DNA of 64,000 bases from UBA11400 sp964550435 (GCA_964550435.1 CAZJZI010000007.1:7249-71248); one strand, 5' to 3'; positions 9,549 to 18,633 are shown, counted from the first letter of the stretch. A program made the numbers and translations. The notes: generated from the letters alone by a model not told the origin.

Positions 9549-10604
9549 ATGTCGCCCTGGAGATACTTAGTCGCATATACTATTCCACTTTTGGTGTGCC
9601 TGACCATTGCAATGGGGTCGTGGTTTACCTGGATGCCAGTTGTTTATGTATTTTTTGTGATTCCTTTGGCAGATTACTTCGTTGGACGTGATGCAAGTAA
9701 TCTTTCAGCTGAGGCAGAGGCCAGGGCTAAAGCAAGTACAGTGTATACATTTATCCTCTGGATGTTCATTCCTGTCCAGTTCGGACTCATATTCTGGCTT
9801 GGATATCAGTATTCATCTGGATTACTTTCAGGAGCATCACTTGCAGGAGCAATGTTCTCTGTCGCATTAAGCAATGGCGGAATAGGCATTACCATAGCCC
9901 ATGAATTAGTCCACAGAAGCAGCAAAAGTGAACAGTGGCTCGGACGTATTCTGCTTTTGAGCGTTTTATATATGCATTTTGCCATAGAACATGTCCGTGG
10001 CCATCATGCAACGGTAGCTACTGAAGAGGATCCAGCTTCGGCACGCAAAGGTCAGTCTTTCTATGCTTTTTTATTTCCAAGCATCTTTGGCCAATACATT
10101 TCAGCATGGCACCTCGAGGCCGAAAGGCTGAAAAAAATCAAGAAGCCTATCGTTTCACTTTCCAATGAAATGATCCAGTTCACACTATGTGAAATAATGA
10201 TGTTGGCACTGATGTATGTCTGGTTCGGAGCTGCGTTTGCAGGCATATTTGCTATTGTATCATTTCTTTCGTTCAGTCTGCTGGAAGCCGTTAATTACCT
10301 GGAACACTATGGACTGGAGCGCCAAAAACAGTCCAATGGGCGCTATGAAAAGGTCACACACCACCATTCCTGGAACAGTGATCACATCCTGAGTCGTATG
10401 TTTTTGTTCGAATTGACTCGACACTCAGATCATCATGCAGTTGCCTCCCGAAAGTATCAGATTCTGAGAACCTTTGAGGATTCTCCTCAATTACCGACCG
10501 GATACCCGGGCATGATTCTACTTGCACTGATTCCTCCGGTATGGTTTCGTGTGATGGATCCCCTGGTCGAAAAAACGCATTCCGTTGCATCAGATATGCA
10601 CTGA
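9549..10604 (+). CDS. AlkB-type di-iron membrane hydroxylase (alkane 1-monooxygenase family)
   Basis: A 351-residue integral membrane protein with about six hydrophobic spans and all histidine boxes of the AlkB branch: HELVHR near residue 117, HVRGHHATVATEEDP, NYLEHYGL and TRHSDHHA. These ligands bind two irons and hydroxylate a terminal methyl group using O2 and rubredoxin. NYxEHYGL is diagnostic of alkane/xylene monooxygenases rather than ordinary desaturases. No rubredoxin or reductase is adjacent, so electrons must come from elsewhere. The substrate could be an alkane, a fatty acyl chain or another lipid. It follows ArsR by five bases and precedes GT25 by 18 bases. Confidence 0.87.
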   Translation: MSPWRYLVAYTIPLLVCLTIAMGSWFTWMPVVYVFFVIPLADYFVGRDASNLSAEAEARAKASTVYTFILWMFIPVQFGLIFWLGYQYSSGLLSGASLAGAMFSVALSNGGIGITIAHELVHRSSKSEQWLGRILLLSVLYMHFAIEHVRGHHATVATEEDPASARKGQSFYAFLFPSIFGQYISAWHLEAERLKKIKKPIVSLSNEMIQFTLCEIMMLALMYVWFGAAFAGIFAIVSFLSFSLLEAVNYLEHYGLERQKQSNGRYEKVTHHHSWNSDHILSRMFLFELTRHSDHHAVASRKYQILRTFEDSPQLPTGYPGMILLALIPPVWFRVMDPLVEKTHSVASDMH

Positions 10605-10622
10605 GTTCGTTATCTTTCCCGC

Positions 10623-11342
10623 ATGAAAATCGACCATATTGCTCTCATTACAACGGATCCAAATCCAGAGTTTCACGATCAAAAACGGACGGATATTGCT
10701 CGTGCGATTGAGGTTCAACCTCAGGACGTTACAGTTTATTATTTTGCCAGGCATCCAGAGGGCACCATGCGTGGATGTTTTGAATCACACCATCATATCT
10801 GGAAACAGATAGTAAAAAACGGTTATCAGAACGCGTTGATTTTTGAGGATGATGTGGTTTTTTTGAAGCGTTTACCTGAAACAGTTTATGCTGACTTTCT
10901 ACATTTACACACGGATTGGGAGATATTTTATCTGGGCCATAGACCTATCATCTGGGATACCCGATTGGTTCGAAAAACGGATACCCGTGGATTTGTGGAA
11001 GTTAGGTCAAACGATACTCACGCTTATCTGATTCGGTTGGAAGTAGCAGAGAAACTATCCGCTATTCCATGGGAAAACTCTCATGTTGATATATTTCTGC
11101 GTGAACATACAACGAAGTCGTATGCCAAATTTCCGATGCGAGCCATTCAGAACGGTCGATTTCTGACCAATTCTTTTTTCAATGGACTCTCAGAGCGCAA
11201 TAGCCAATACATACGATACGGCCTGCAAAAACCACTAAATCCAATTCGTGCTATTTGTTACCTTATATTGGTAGTCGTTGGTCAACCATGGTTTTTTGCA
11301 ACAAGTACCTGGTTTTGCTTCACCCGAAAACATCCACAATAG
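10623..11342 (+). CDS. GT25 (LPS-type) glycosyltransferase
   Basis: A 239-residue protein with the glycosyltransferase family 25 pattern: MRGCFESHHHIWKQIVKNG followed by ALIFEDDVVF (EDD near residue 75), then LGHRP and a THAYLI segment. Family members add galactose or glucose to LPS core, or modify surface glycans. A hydrophobic stretch near the C-terminus (AICYLILVVVGQPWFFATS) may tether it to the membrane. It lies between an AlkB-type hydroxylase (18 bases upstream) and a peptide-exporter-like ABC protein (4 bases downstream), suggesting a role in building or decorating an exported molecule. Confidence 0.82.
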   Translation: MKIDHIALITTDPNPEFHDQKRTDIARAIEVQPQDVTVYYFARHPEGTMRGCFESHHHIWKQIVKNGYQNALIFEDDVVFLKRLPETVYADFLHLHTDWEIFYLGHRPIIWDTRLVRKTDTRGFVEVRSNDTHAYLIRLEVAEKLSAIPWENSHVDIFLREHTTKSYAKFPMRAIQNGRFLTNSFFNGLSERNSQYIRYGLQKPLNPIRAICYLILVVVGQPWFFATSTWFCFTRKHPQ

Positions 11343-11346
11343 CACT

Positions 11347-12966
11347 ATGAAGATCATCAGACTTCTTCGAAAGGGATCTACGGGATTTCTCATCGGTGCC
11401 ATTTCAACTGGGGCAGCTTCGGGGCTGTTCCTTACGTTGATGATTCGAATGATTCATCAGTCATTGCTTATTGAAGCTCCTGATCCTGTCAGATTTCTTG
11501 GGTTTTATTTATTGATCTGGATTCTCTTTGTATTTTGTACCACATTTGCGACAGTTTTAACCTCATCAATGGCCCACAAAGCTTTATACAAGCTACGTGA
11601 ATGGGTAACCGATCAAATACTGGACTTGTCCTATCGCAAGGCTGAAGGACGTGGAGCTGAGTATTTTCCAGTCCTAACCGAAGACATTCAGACGATATCT
11701 TACACGATATATCGGATTCCCGCTATTACCACAGCATCCGCAACGGTCATAGGATGTTTTGTCTACATGATGTATTTGTCATGGAGTATAACAGTTGGAA
11801 TTGCACTGCTTTTTGGACTTATTTTCACGGTTATGTCAGCTCTGGGACACCGGGCACAGTATTTTGCGAAACAAGCCAGAGACCATTATGATAAAATGTA
11901 TCGGTTCTTTGAAGATTTGGTATACGGACTAAAGGAACTCAAACTCAATCCCTTTCTGCGAGATCATTACCGTAACACTGTATTTCCGCCCATGATCAAG
12001 GCACATCAGCAGCTCAAACTCAAGGAAAATATCCTGTTTAATTTCTCCATTCGAACCGTTGAAATTTTGTTTTTTCCTACCCTGGGTTTACTTGTTTACA
12101 GCATTTTAATGTACCAAATTGCAAGTCCATCGGCATTTAGTGGAGTACTTACGGTACTACTATTCATGTTGTCTCCACTCTCAACTTTGGCGAATTTTGC
12201 CAGCGAGTATAAAGCCATGCAAGTTTCGATGGATCGATTGAATGCCATGGAAGATGAAATAACATCTGAAACGGAACGGGGTATCGTTCAAACGGATCTT
12301 AAGCCCTTCGTTGGGGCTGTGGGTGAACCTGTACTGCATTTCGAAGCAGTTGAAGTGAGTTATCAAAGAAATGATGGACAAACGAACTTCCGTTTGGGCC
12401 CGGTCTCAATCACCATTCCTGCAGGACAAATCACTTTCATTACGGGTAATAATGGTAGCGGGAAGTCGACATTTGCCAAGGTCATTACTGGTTTATATCA
12501 ACCTGAATCCGGGACCATTCGCTACAATGGGCAAGTAGTTAATTCCGACACGCTTGCTTCTTATCGGTCCAGGTTCTCTTCGGTGTTTTCAGACTTCCAC
12601 CTGTTTAGTGAACTGGCTCCTGAAACAGTAGGAGGTGAACGATTGTCTGAGTGGATACAAAGGTTCGAAATTGCAAATGTGGTACAAGTGCGTGGTAACC
12701 GGATTTCGACAACCAGACTTTCACAAGGGCAACGCGAGCGTCTTGCATTCGCATTTGCTTGCAGTTATCCATCAGAAATTGTGGTTCTGGATGAAGTATC
12801 CTCAAACCAGGATGCAGGATTTCGCAACACAATCTACCATGAAATCCTTCCTGAGTTAAAGTCCGCAGGAAAAACAGTTATCGTAATTACTCACGATGAG
12901 CGCTATTTTGATGTCGCCGACATAATGCTAAAATTCGAAGATGGAAAACTGGTAACACTATCATGA
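11347..12966 (+). CDS. Cyclic-peptide-export-type ABC transporter, fused permease and ATPase
   Basis: An approximately 539-residue half-transporter of the PvdE/SyrD type. The N-terminal 320 residues contain about six membrane spans. The ATPase follows with Walker A GNNGSGKST (near residue 368), signature LSQGQRERLAFA and Walker B IVVLDEVSSNQD. The D-loop/H-loop end is VIVITHDERYFD. PvdE-like proteins move siderophore precursors or lipopeptides across the inner membrane. No NRPS is in the window, so the cargo here is unknown. The start at ATG 11347 is preferred because an upstream frame from 11278 overlaps GT25. The stop overlaps the wzi-like start (ATGA), indicating coupling. Confidence 0.85.
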   Translation: MKIIRLLRKGSTGFLIGAISTGAASGLFLTLMIRMIHQSLLIEAPDPVRFLGFYLLIWILFVFCTTFATVLTSSMAHKALYKLREWVTDQILDLSYRKAEGRGAEYFPVLTEDIQTISYTIYRIPAITTASATVIGCFVYMMYLSWSITVGIALLFGLIFTVMSALGHRAQYFAKQARDHYDKMYRFFEDLVYGLKELKLNPFLRDHYRNTVFPPMIKAHQQLKLKENILFNFSIRTVEILFFPTLGLLVYSILMYQIASPSAFSGVLTVLLFMLSPLSTLANFASEYKAMQVSMDRLNAMEDEITSETERGIVQTDLKPFVGAVGEPVLHFEAVEVSYQRNDGQTNFRLGPVSITIPAGQITFITGNNGSGKSTFAKVITGLYQPESGTIRYNGQVVNSDTLASYRSRFSSVFSDFHLFSELAPETVGGERLSEWIQRFEIANVVQVRGNRISTTRLSQGQRERLAFAFACSYPSEIVVLDEVSSNQDAGFRNTIYHEILPELKSAGKTVIVITHDERYFDVADIMLKFEDGKLVTLS

Positions 12967-14519
12967 AATTAGTCCAATTTGCAGTTCTGTTAGTTTTATT
13001 CGCTTCACCTATCGTGGCTTTTTCTCAAGTCCAAACTCCCGGGACGCTACATTCTGATTTCGATAGAGTGATGCGAATATCCGGTGGACTCCCGTCATAC
13101 TCAGCAGCATATCAGTCAACGATTGAGTACATGAATTCAAGCGATTCGACCTATCAAGCCAATTTCGTAAAACGATCGGATGCCATTTTCAAAACCACCT
13201 ATCGATCGGCCTATGGACGATCGATGAACGATGGTGCACTATGGTATGGACGTGGATTCACGCACGAACTCCATGCTGGTTTTCAGTACACACGTGGCAT
13301 TTTGGATGTAACCGTTCAACCTGTACTTTTCTATTCTCAAAATAAAAGTTTTGATCTGCAGCAGAATCCGATTTATGAGCTCGAATACGATAAATCGAAT
13401 TACAGTTATCAGTTCGACGCCTTAATCGATTACGTGATTCGTTACGGAGATAAGCCTTTTGTAAAATTTCATCCCGGACAGTCAGACATCAGTCTAAGAT
13501 TGAAACACTTTAGAACTGGAATATCTACACAAAACATGTCCGTTGGACCGTCATGGTACAATCCGATTCTTTTAAGTACAAATGCGCCTGGTTTCCCACA
13601 TATATATATCCAGACCCGTCGTCCATTGAAGATTCCACACTTTGATATCGGATTCAAACAGGTTTGGGGAGCACTTCATGAGTCAGCGTATTTTGATGAA
13701 AATCCGGACAATAATTGGCGCTACTTCGCCGGATTGTTTATTGAGCTTAATCCTCACTTCGTCCCGGGATTACAACTTGGATTCAATCGTACATTTATTC
13801 AACGTGGACAAGATTTTAACCTGTTTTCGGGAGACCCCCTGGTTACATTGTATCGGTTTAAAGCTAAACCGGATTTAGAGGACGTTGATCTGGAACTGAA
13901 CGATGCCTTCGACCAGATTGCGGCAGTAACGGCTCGCTGGAGGCAGCCATCTGTAGGATTCGAAGCGTATTTTGAGTTCGCCATCAACGATTTTGGAGGT
14001 AGTTTCTTCGGATCTCATCCCGATCATTCCAGAGCATATAACATAGGTGTTACACAGATTTTTCCCTCTGCAAATGCCTCCAATTACGCCCTTACATTTG
14101 AACTGACGAATACGGCAATGTCTAAAACGGGATTTGTCAGACCTCCGGGCAGCTACTACATCCACATGAGCATAGAACAGGGATACACCAATGGCGGACA
14201 AATACTCGGTTCCGGTATGGGTCCGGCAGGTGCTTTGGGATACAATATGTTTTTCAGAAGGTACACTGATACTGCCCTGCATGGAATCCATATTGAATAC
14301 AAACGCATAGACGACGACTTCTACTTCCTGTACTTTACCGACAAAGACCGCCACGATTTCGAGCTGGGTGCTACCTATCGCACGGTCTTGGCAATGTCGG
14401 GATATAACCTCGGGCTGGATTTTGGATACGCCCGAAGGAAAAACATGAACATGGTTCCGGGTAATCACCAGAACCAGTTCACCATTGGAGTATCAATTCA
14501 ATTGAAATCCAGCCGATAG
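12963..14519 (+). CDS. Wzi-like capsule assembly outer-membrane protein
   Basis: A 518-residue protein with a clear signal peptide (cleavage after IVAFSQ) and a long beta-barrel pattern ending IGVSIQLKSSR. The segment GPSWYNPILLSTNAPGFPHIYIQT is the conserved core of the Wzi capsule-assembly family, where it anchors or organises capsular polysaccharide at the cell surface. The ATG overlaps the ABC exporter's stop, so the two are translated together; with GT25 this suggests a surface-polysaccharide or export unit. The 3' end overlaps the convergent repeat protein by 27 bases. Confidence 0.85.
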   Translation: MKLVQFAVLLVLFASPIVAFSQVQTPGTLHSDFDRVMRISGGLPSYSAAYQSTIEYMNSSDSTYQANFVKRSDAIFKTTYRSAYGRSMNDGALWYGRGFTHELHAGFQYTRGILDVTVQPVLFYSQNKSFDLQQNPIYELEYDKSNYSYQFDALIDYVIRYGDKPFVKFHPGQSDISLRLKHFRTGISTQNMSVGPSWYNPILLSTNAPGFPHIYIQTRRPLKIPHFDIGFKQVWGALHESAYFDENPDNNWRYFAGLFIELNPHFVPGLQLGFNRTFIQRGQDFNLFSGDPLVTLYRFKAKPDLEDVDLELNDAFDQIAAVTARWRQPSVGFEAYFEFAINDFGGSFFGSHPDHSRAYNIGVTQIFPSANASNYALTFELTNTAMSKTGFVRPPGSYYIHMSIEQGYTNGGQILGSGMGPAGALGYNMFFRRYTDTALHGIHIEYKRIDDDFYFLYFTDKDRHDFELGATYRTVLAMSGYNLGLDFGYARRKNMNMVPGNHQNQFTIGVSIQLKSSR

Positions 14520-15815
14520 TCCGACCCAGAACTTGAATTCACGACCTTTACGTGTGATGTCGTGAATAGTGTACCAGGTGTAATCATCGTTTCGAGGGTC
14601 ACGAGACACCATCATGTTGAATGTAGGTCCGGCATAGAAACTGAGTCCATTTCTGAGGTCTTTTCCGAAAAGATAACGATAGCTGTAGATATGGTTCAGG
14701 CTCGAATCGTTGTATTCACCTTCCTGAATATGTTGAATGGTGAAATCCTGATTGAGGTAGTATCCAGCATAACGAGGATTCTCCCATGCTTCATCCAGTG
14801 GACGATGGAGGCCGATTGACCATGCCAGTGCCCAGACATCGCGATCGGTAATTGTGGGATTGTAACCAACAGACAGCATGTTATAGACTTCATGGGTACC
14901 AGTTTTGAGACCAGCGTAGAGCATGCCACCATCATTAGCCCAGACGTCGAATTGGTGACGACCGTTATCATACCAGCTAATGAGTCCAACTGGAACGCCT
15001 TCAAAGTGGTCGCCAAGGTTTAGCAGACCAACCTGAATACCTTGGCCATCTTCGACATAGTTGACGATACCGGCAACCTGAATACCCTGAAAATCTTCTG
15101 CGATGTTAGTGATTCCCGCCAATTGAATCCCCTGAGTGTATTCTGAGTAGTTAACTATACCACTCATAGCAATTCCCTGAAAATCGTCGGAATAGTTTAC
15201 AATACCGGCATAGTAGATACCTTGTGCTTCTCCACCTGCAATATTTGCGATTCCGGCACCCACAAGACCTTGTGACGAGCCGTTACTGACGTTCGCTATT
15301 CCGGCAAATTGTAAACCTTGCATGTTACCATTTGTTACGTTGGCGATTCCGGACAACTGGACCCCCTGCATTTCATCGTTGCTCATGTTTAAGATTCCGG
15401 AAAGCTGGAGTCCTTGCATGCTGCCGTTTGCAACGTTTGTGATACCGGCAAGTTGAAGCCCTTGCATGTCGCCATTCGCTATGTTGCCAATGCCACCTAA
15501 GTGTAGTCCTTGCATTTCTCCGCCAGAATAATTGAATGCTCCAATTTGTGTACCTCGAGAGTAATACTTGTTAATGTTGATCGGGCCAATTTCGAATCCG
15601 TCGAGTCCGCCGTGATATCCAGCGATTAGATTAAAAGAATACTTGGCAGTGTATTTTGGTGCTTCAACACCATTTGAACTGATTCCAGGCACCAGCGTAA
15701 CTCGATACTTACGGTATTTCAGATCGTAGTTGTCGTGGTCATTGTAATCTTGTGCGGTTGCCACAATCGTGAACCCAATAAGTAACAACGTGATGGTCAG
15801 TATTTTTTTACCCAT
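14493..15815 (-). CDS. LA_2272-like surface repeat protein with 16/15-residue repeats
   Basis: A 440-residue secreted protein with a signal peptide (IGFTIVATAQ). Residues about 95-265 form roughly ten tandem repeats of the type GLQLAGITNVANGSMQ. The first six are 16 residues long, the rest 15 (for example GIQLAGITNIAEDFQ). The remainder looks like beta strands with an outer-membrane ending (KFWVGLSAGFQLN). Proteins of this kind are named LA_2272 surface repeat proteins, of unknown function. It is divergent from abgT across 217 bases, and its last 27 bases overlap the wzi-like gene on the other strand. Confidence 0.78.
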   Translation of the reverse strand: MGKKILTITLLLIGFTIVATAQDYNDHDNYDLKYRKYRVTLVPGISSNGVEAPKYTAKYSFNLIAGYHGGLDGFEIGPININKYYSRGTQIGAFNYSGGEMQGLHLGGIGNIANGDMQGLQLAGITNVANGSMQGLQLSGILNMSNDEMQGVQLSGIANVTNGNMQGLQFAGIANVSNGSSQGLVGAGIANIAGGEAQGIYYAGIVNYSDDFQGIAMSGIVNYSEYTQGIQLAGITNIAEDFQGIQVAGIVNYVEDGQGIQVGLLNLGDHFEGVPVGLISWYDNGRHQFDVWANDGGMLYAGLKTGTHEVYNMLSVGYNPTITDRDVWALAWSIGLHRPLDEAWENPRYAGYYLNQDFTIQHIQEGEYNDSSLNHIYSYRYLFGKDLRNGLSFYAGPTFNMMVSRDPRNDDYTWYTIHDITRKGREFKFWVGLSAGFQLN

Positions 15816-16032
15816 GATATCTTTTCTTTAGAATGTAGATAATAACTTTTCAATTGTAACTGAATCACTCTTTTACGGAAGTTTACAAGCTCTTGTTCAT
15901 GGCAAAACACCCAAAAGAGGGATTTTTTTTGCAGATTTGAATCCAATCTTCTGAATTGAGTATTGCATTTCCTATATTCATGCGGTCGTATAGGTGAATA
16001 CCTTGTCAATGTGAACTTAAAATCTATGTGGT

Positions 16033-17565
16033 ATGGCTAAACAATCTGCCGAAGAAAGCACCAATAAGAGTGGATTTCTGAATAAAGCACTGGACTGGAT
16101 TGAACGAAATGGAAACAAACTGCCTGATCCGGCAATACTGTTTCTGATGTTAATGATCTTGGTATGGATTTTCTCGGCGTTTTTGTCGCCAATGACGTTC
16201 TCAGAGCTTGATCCCAGATCTGGCCAACCGTTAACGGTCAATAACTTGTTATCTCTCGAGAAATTCGCCTCATTTATGAGCAACATGATCACTGTGTTCA
16301 TGAATTTTGCTCCACTTGGAGTAGTATTGGTAGCGATGTTGGGTGTTGGTGTAGCTGAGCACTCCGGATATATCAATGCGGGACTCAAAAAACTCCTGAA
16401 CTTCACCCCAAGGTTCATGCTTACACCAATGTTGATCCTGGTTGCAATTGTGTCACACACTGCTGCTGACGCCGGATATGTACTGGTTATTCCTCTTGGA
16501 GGGGTGATTTTTTATGCCGCCGGCCGACACCCACTAGCTGGTATAGCCGCAGCCTTTGCCGGGGTTTCTGGCGGATTCGCAGCGAATTTTATTCCTTCTG
16601 CTATTGACCCGTTACTACAAAGTTTTACCCAATNNNNNNNNNNGTTGAATAACTGGTTTTTTACTGGATTTTCATCACTTTTGATCGTTGGAGTTGGCTG
16701 GTACATCACCGATAAAATCGTTGAGCCACGTTTAGCGAATGCAAAAATCGACTCAGCTACCGAAGATCTGCCCAAAATGGAAGATATTTCTGCCAAAGAA
16801 TCCAAAGCATTCTGGATTGCGTCGCTTTTTGTTTTGGTTACTCTCGTGACGTTGGTTGTTTGGGCACTACCTGCTGATTCCTCTCTTAGAAATCCAGCTA
16901 CAGGTAGTCTTACTGATTTCCAATCGCCACTAATGCGTATGATTGTCCCGCTGATTTTTCTGGTAGCTGTAGTTCCAGGTGTGATTTATGGATTTTTGTC
17001 AGGTAGCTTTAAATCGAGTAAAGATCTGATTGGCACGATGACTAAAGCCATGAATTCCATGGCCTACTATATCGTTATGGCGTTCTTCTGTGCCTTGTTT
17101 ATTGATGCCTTCGTGAACTCCAATATTGGGGCGTTGATTGCAATCAAGGGAGCTAACTTCCTGCAAAGCCTGGCATTGCCACCTCAGATAACTATCGTTG
17201 GCATCATTCTGCTCTCTGCTTTTGTTAACCTGCTGATTGGTTCTGCGTCTGCGAAGTGGGCATTAATATCTCCGATTTTTGTTCCGATGCTTATGCAACT
17301 GGGGATCTCACCGGACCTTACACAGGCGGCATATCGGGTTGGGGATTCAGTCTCGAACATTATTACACCTTTATTGCCTTACTTCCCATTGGTTGTAGTT
17401 TATTCTCAGAGATATGTGAAGAACACTGGAATTGGCACATTGGTGTCGATGATGTTGCCATATACCGTGATCTTCCTGATATCATGGTCCATTTTCTTGC
17501 TCATTTACTGGGCACTGGGAATCCCACTTGGACTTCAGGCAACATACGTGTATCCCGCACCTTGA
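16033..17565 (+). CDS. abgT: AbgT family transporter, interrupted by assembly gap
   Basis: Inner-membrane carrier of the AbgT family (p-aminobenzoyl-glutamate uptake in E. coli; some relatives export sulfonamides). The family start NGNKLPDPAILFLMLM and later segments VSHTAADAGYVLVIPL, FVNLLIGSASAKWALISPIFVPM and AAYRVGDSVSNIITPLLPYFPL are intact, with about a dozen membrane spans. Ten Ns at 16634-16643 fall between QSFTQ and NNWFF. The frame happens to stay open across them, but homologues appear to carry a dozen or so more residues here, so the true gap is probably longer. It is not a pseudogene on this evidence. The nucleotidyltransferase gene follows after 17 bases. Confidence 0.88.
   Translation: MAKQSAEESTNKSGFLNKALDWIERNGNKLPDPAILFLMLMILVWIFSAFLSPMTFSELDPRSGQPLTVNNLLSLEKFASFMSNMITVFMNFAPLGVVLVAMLGVGVAEHSGYINAGLKKLLNFTPRFMLTPMLILVAIVSHTAADAGYVLVIPLGGVIFYAAGRHPLAGIAAAFAGVSGGFAANFIPSAIDPLLQSFTQXXXXLNNWFFTGFSSLLIVGVGWYITDKIVEPRLANAKIDSATEDLPKMEDISAKESKAFWIASLFVLVTLVTLVVWALPADSSLRNPATGSLTDFQSPLMRMIVPLIFLVAVVPGVIYGFLSGSFKSSKDLIGTMTKAMNSMAYYIVMAFFCALFIDAFVNSNIGALIAIKGANFLQSLALPPQITIVGIILLSAFVNLLIGSASAKWALISPIFVPMLMQLGISPDLTQAAYRVGDSVSNIITPLLPYFPLVVVYSQRYVKNTGIGTLVSMMLPYTVIFLISWSIFLLIYWALGIPLGLQATYVYPAP
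16634..16643. other. Assembly gap (10 N)
   Basis: Ten undetermined bases inside the transporter gene. A run of exactly ten is usually a placeholder of unknown length. Protein sequence on both sides belongs to one AbgT protein, so the join is right but its length is not reliable. Confidence 0.97.
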
Positions 17566-17582
17566 TCTAACCCATTTTATCC

Positions 17583-18254
17583 ATGTCCCTGGATGGACTT
17601 TTTCAGGAATTAAATGACCTGTATGCCTCCGGGGACGGGGTGCTTGGGACCTACGTATCCGGTAGTGCTGCATATGGTGGTATGCATGAATACTCGGATG
17701 TCGATTATTACGTGCTGACGAAGTCCCATCACGGAATGTCCGAGCGTATTTTGGGAGCGACAAAAGTTGAAGTCCGCTGGCGCACTAGAACTGAAATTGA
17801 ACTCGACATTGCCCAAGGCGGTATGTTCATATATCAGTTGATGGATGCCAAACCACTTGTAGATCCAAACGGGGCTGTAACTGAATTAATTCAAGAATCT
17901 CACGAGAGATTTGATAGCTATAAGCCTACCAAAGAAGTGCTAAAATCACTACAATTTCGCCTTGGGGAGGCCAAAAATAAGCTATTGGCAGCGATTTCGA
18001 CTGGTGACGTAGCTAAAATGGGCTATTTGACCGGAGTTTACTCCCCACTTTTACTGGAAACAATATTTGTCCTGGCTGGGAAGCCTCCCGCCCCAGCATC
18101 CGTAGCCTGGCGTTGGCTGGACAGACTTCCGGGGTTGAATCCGCAGGGAATTGAACAAATTCGGAACGTGTTTGCATTACCGGCTACAGAAAAAGCGGCC
18201 GCAATGGCCAGGCAAATGGATCAGTTTTTTGGTTTAGCAATCAGTAAACGGTAA
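17583..18254 (+). CDS. NTP_transf_2-type nucleotidyltransferase (aminoglycoside-adenylyltransferase-like)
   Basis: A 223-residue soluble protein. The N-terminal polymerase-beta-like fold shows GTYVSGSAAYGGMHEYSDVDYYV, with the GS motif and a D-x-D metal pair. The C-terminal part is helical, as in ANT/minimal nucleotidyltransferases. The substrate is unknown; an aminoglycoside role is only one possibility. The stop codon TAA lies inside two GTAAACG heptamers, so the intergenic repeat supplies the end of the protein (SKR-stop). Confidence 0.72.
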   Translation: MSLDGLFQELNDLYASGDGVLGTYVSGSAAYGGMHEYSDVDYYVLTKSHHGMSERILGATKVEVRWRTRTEIELDIAQGGMFIYQLMDAKPLVDPNGAVTELIQESHERFDSYKPTKEVLKSLQFRLGEAKNKLLAAISTGDVAKMGYLTGVYSPLLLETIFVLAGKPPAPASVAWRWLDRLPGLNPQGIEQIRNVFALPATEKAAAMARQMDQFFGLAISKR

Positions 18255-18259
18255 ACGGC
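18245..18259 (+). repeat. GTAAACG heptamer pair overlapping a stop codon
   Basis: Two tandem GTAAACG units run into GGCCC at the 3' end of the nucleotidyltransferase gene. The same heptamer follows the stop codons near 9109, 27703 and 63758. Confidence 0.7.
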
Positions 18260-18269
18260 CCTTCCAGGT

Positions 18270-18512
18270 CTATTCTCTGACGACTTCTCCGTTTGGCATG
18301 ATGCGCTCACCCGGACGAGGTTCGGTAGTGGGGAATGCATCAAGAGGAACACTTTGGTCGCGGTCGCGAGGCACATAGTGATTGTGATTACCGTGCGGAA
18401 TCACGATATATGGCCGGTCGTCGAATACTCCAACCGAATCTACGATTACGATGCCAGAAATAATCACTGCGATGACCGCAAAAATCAGTCTTCTTTTAAG
18501 CTTTGTGTTCAT
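18270..18512 (-). CDS. Small single-span membrane protein with HxxHxH motif
   Basis: An 80-residue protein. After a basic start (MNTKLKRR) comes one hydrophobic span (LIFAVIAVIISGIVIV), then a short external tail with PYIVIPHGNHNHYVPRD. H-G-N-H-N-H matches the HxxHxH histidine-triad zinc motif of streptococcal Pht proteins, whose repeats also read PHGDHYHYIP. The tail ends PNGEVVRE. The start is placed at 18512, the first ATG before the basic residues; a longer frame reaches 18569. Function is unknown; surface metal binding is an inference from the motif. Confidence 0.6.
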   Translation of the reverse strand: MNTKLKRRLIFAVIAVIISGIVIVDSVGVFDDRPYIVIPHGNHNHYVPRDRDQSVPLDAFPTTEPRPGERIMPNGEVVRE

Positions 18513-18633
18513 GGCTAAAAGATAAGAACAGAAAACAATAATTTGAATATAATTTAGTACACAGTACACTGAGTTTTGAATAGGGACGAGCGACGAGCGA
18601 TGAGAGATACTCTTGTCCCTTCTCTCTTTTCTG

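Noticed and set aside
13875..14468. 197-residue open frame opposite the wzi-like gene
   Set aside because: It is antisense to a gene with a signal peptide and family motif.
16634..16643. abgT as a frameshifted pseudogene
   Set aside because: Both sides are in frame and intact; the break is an assembly gap.
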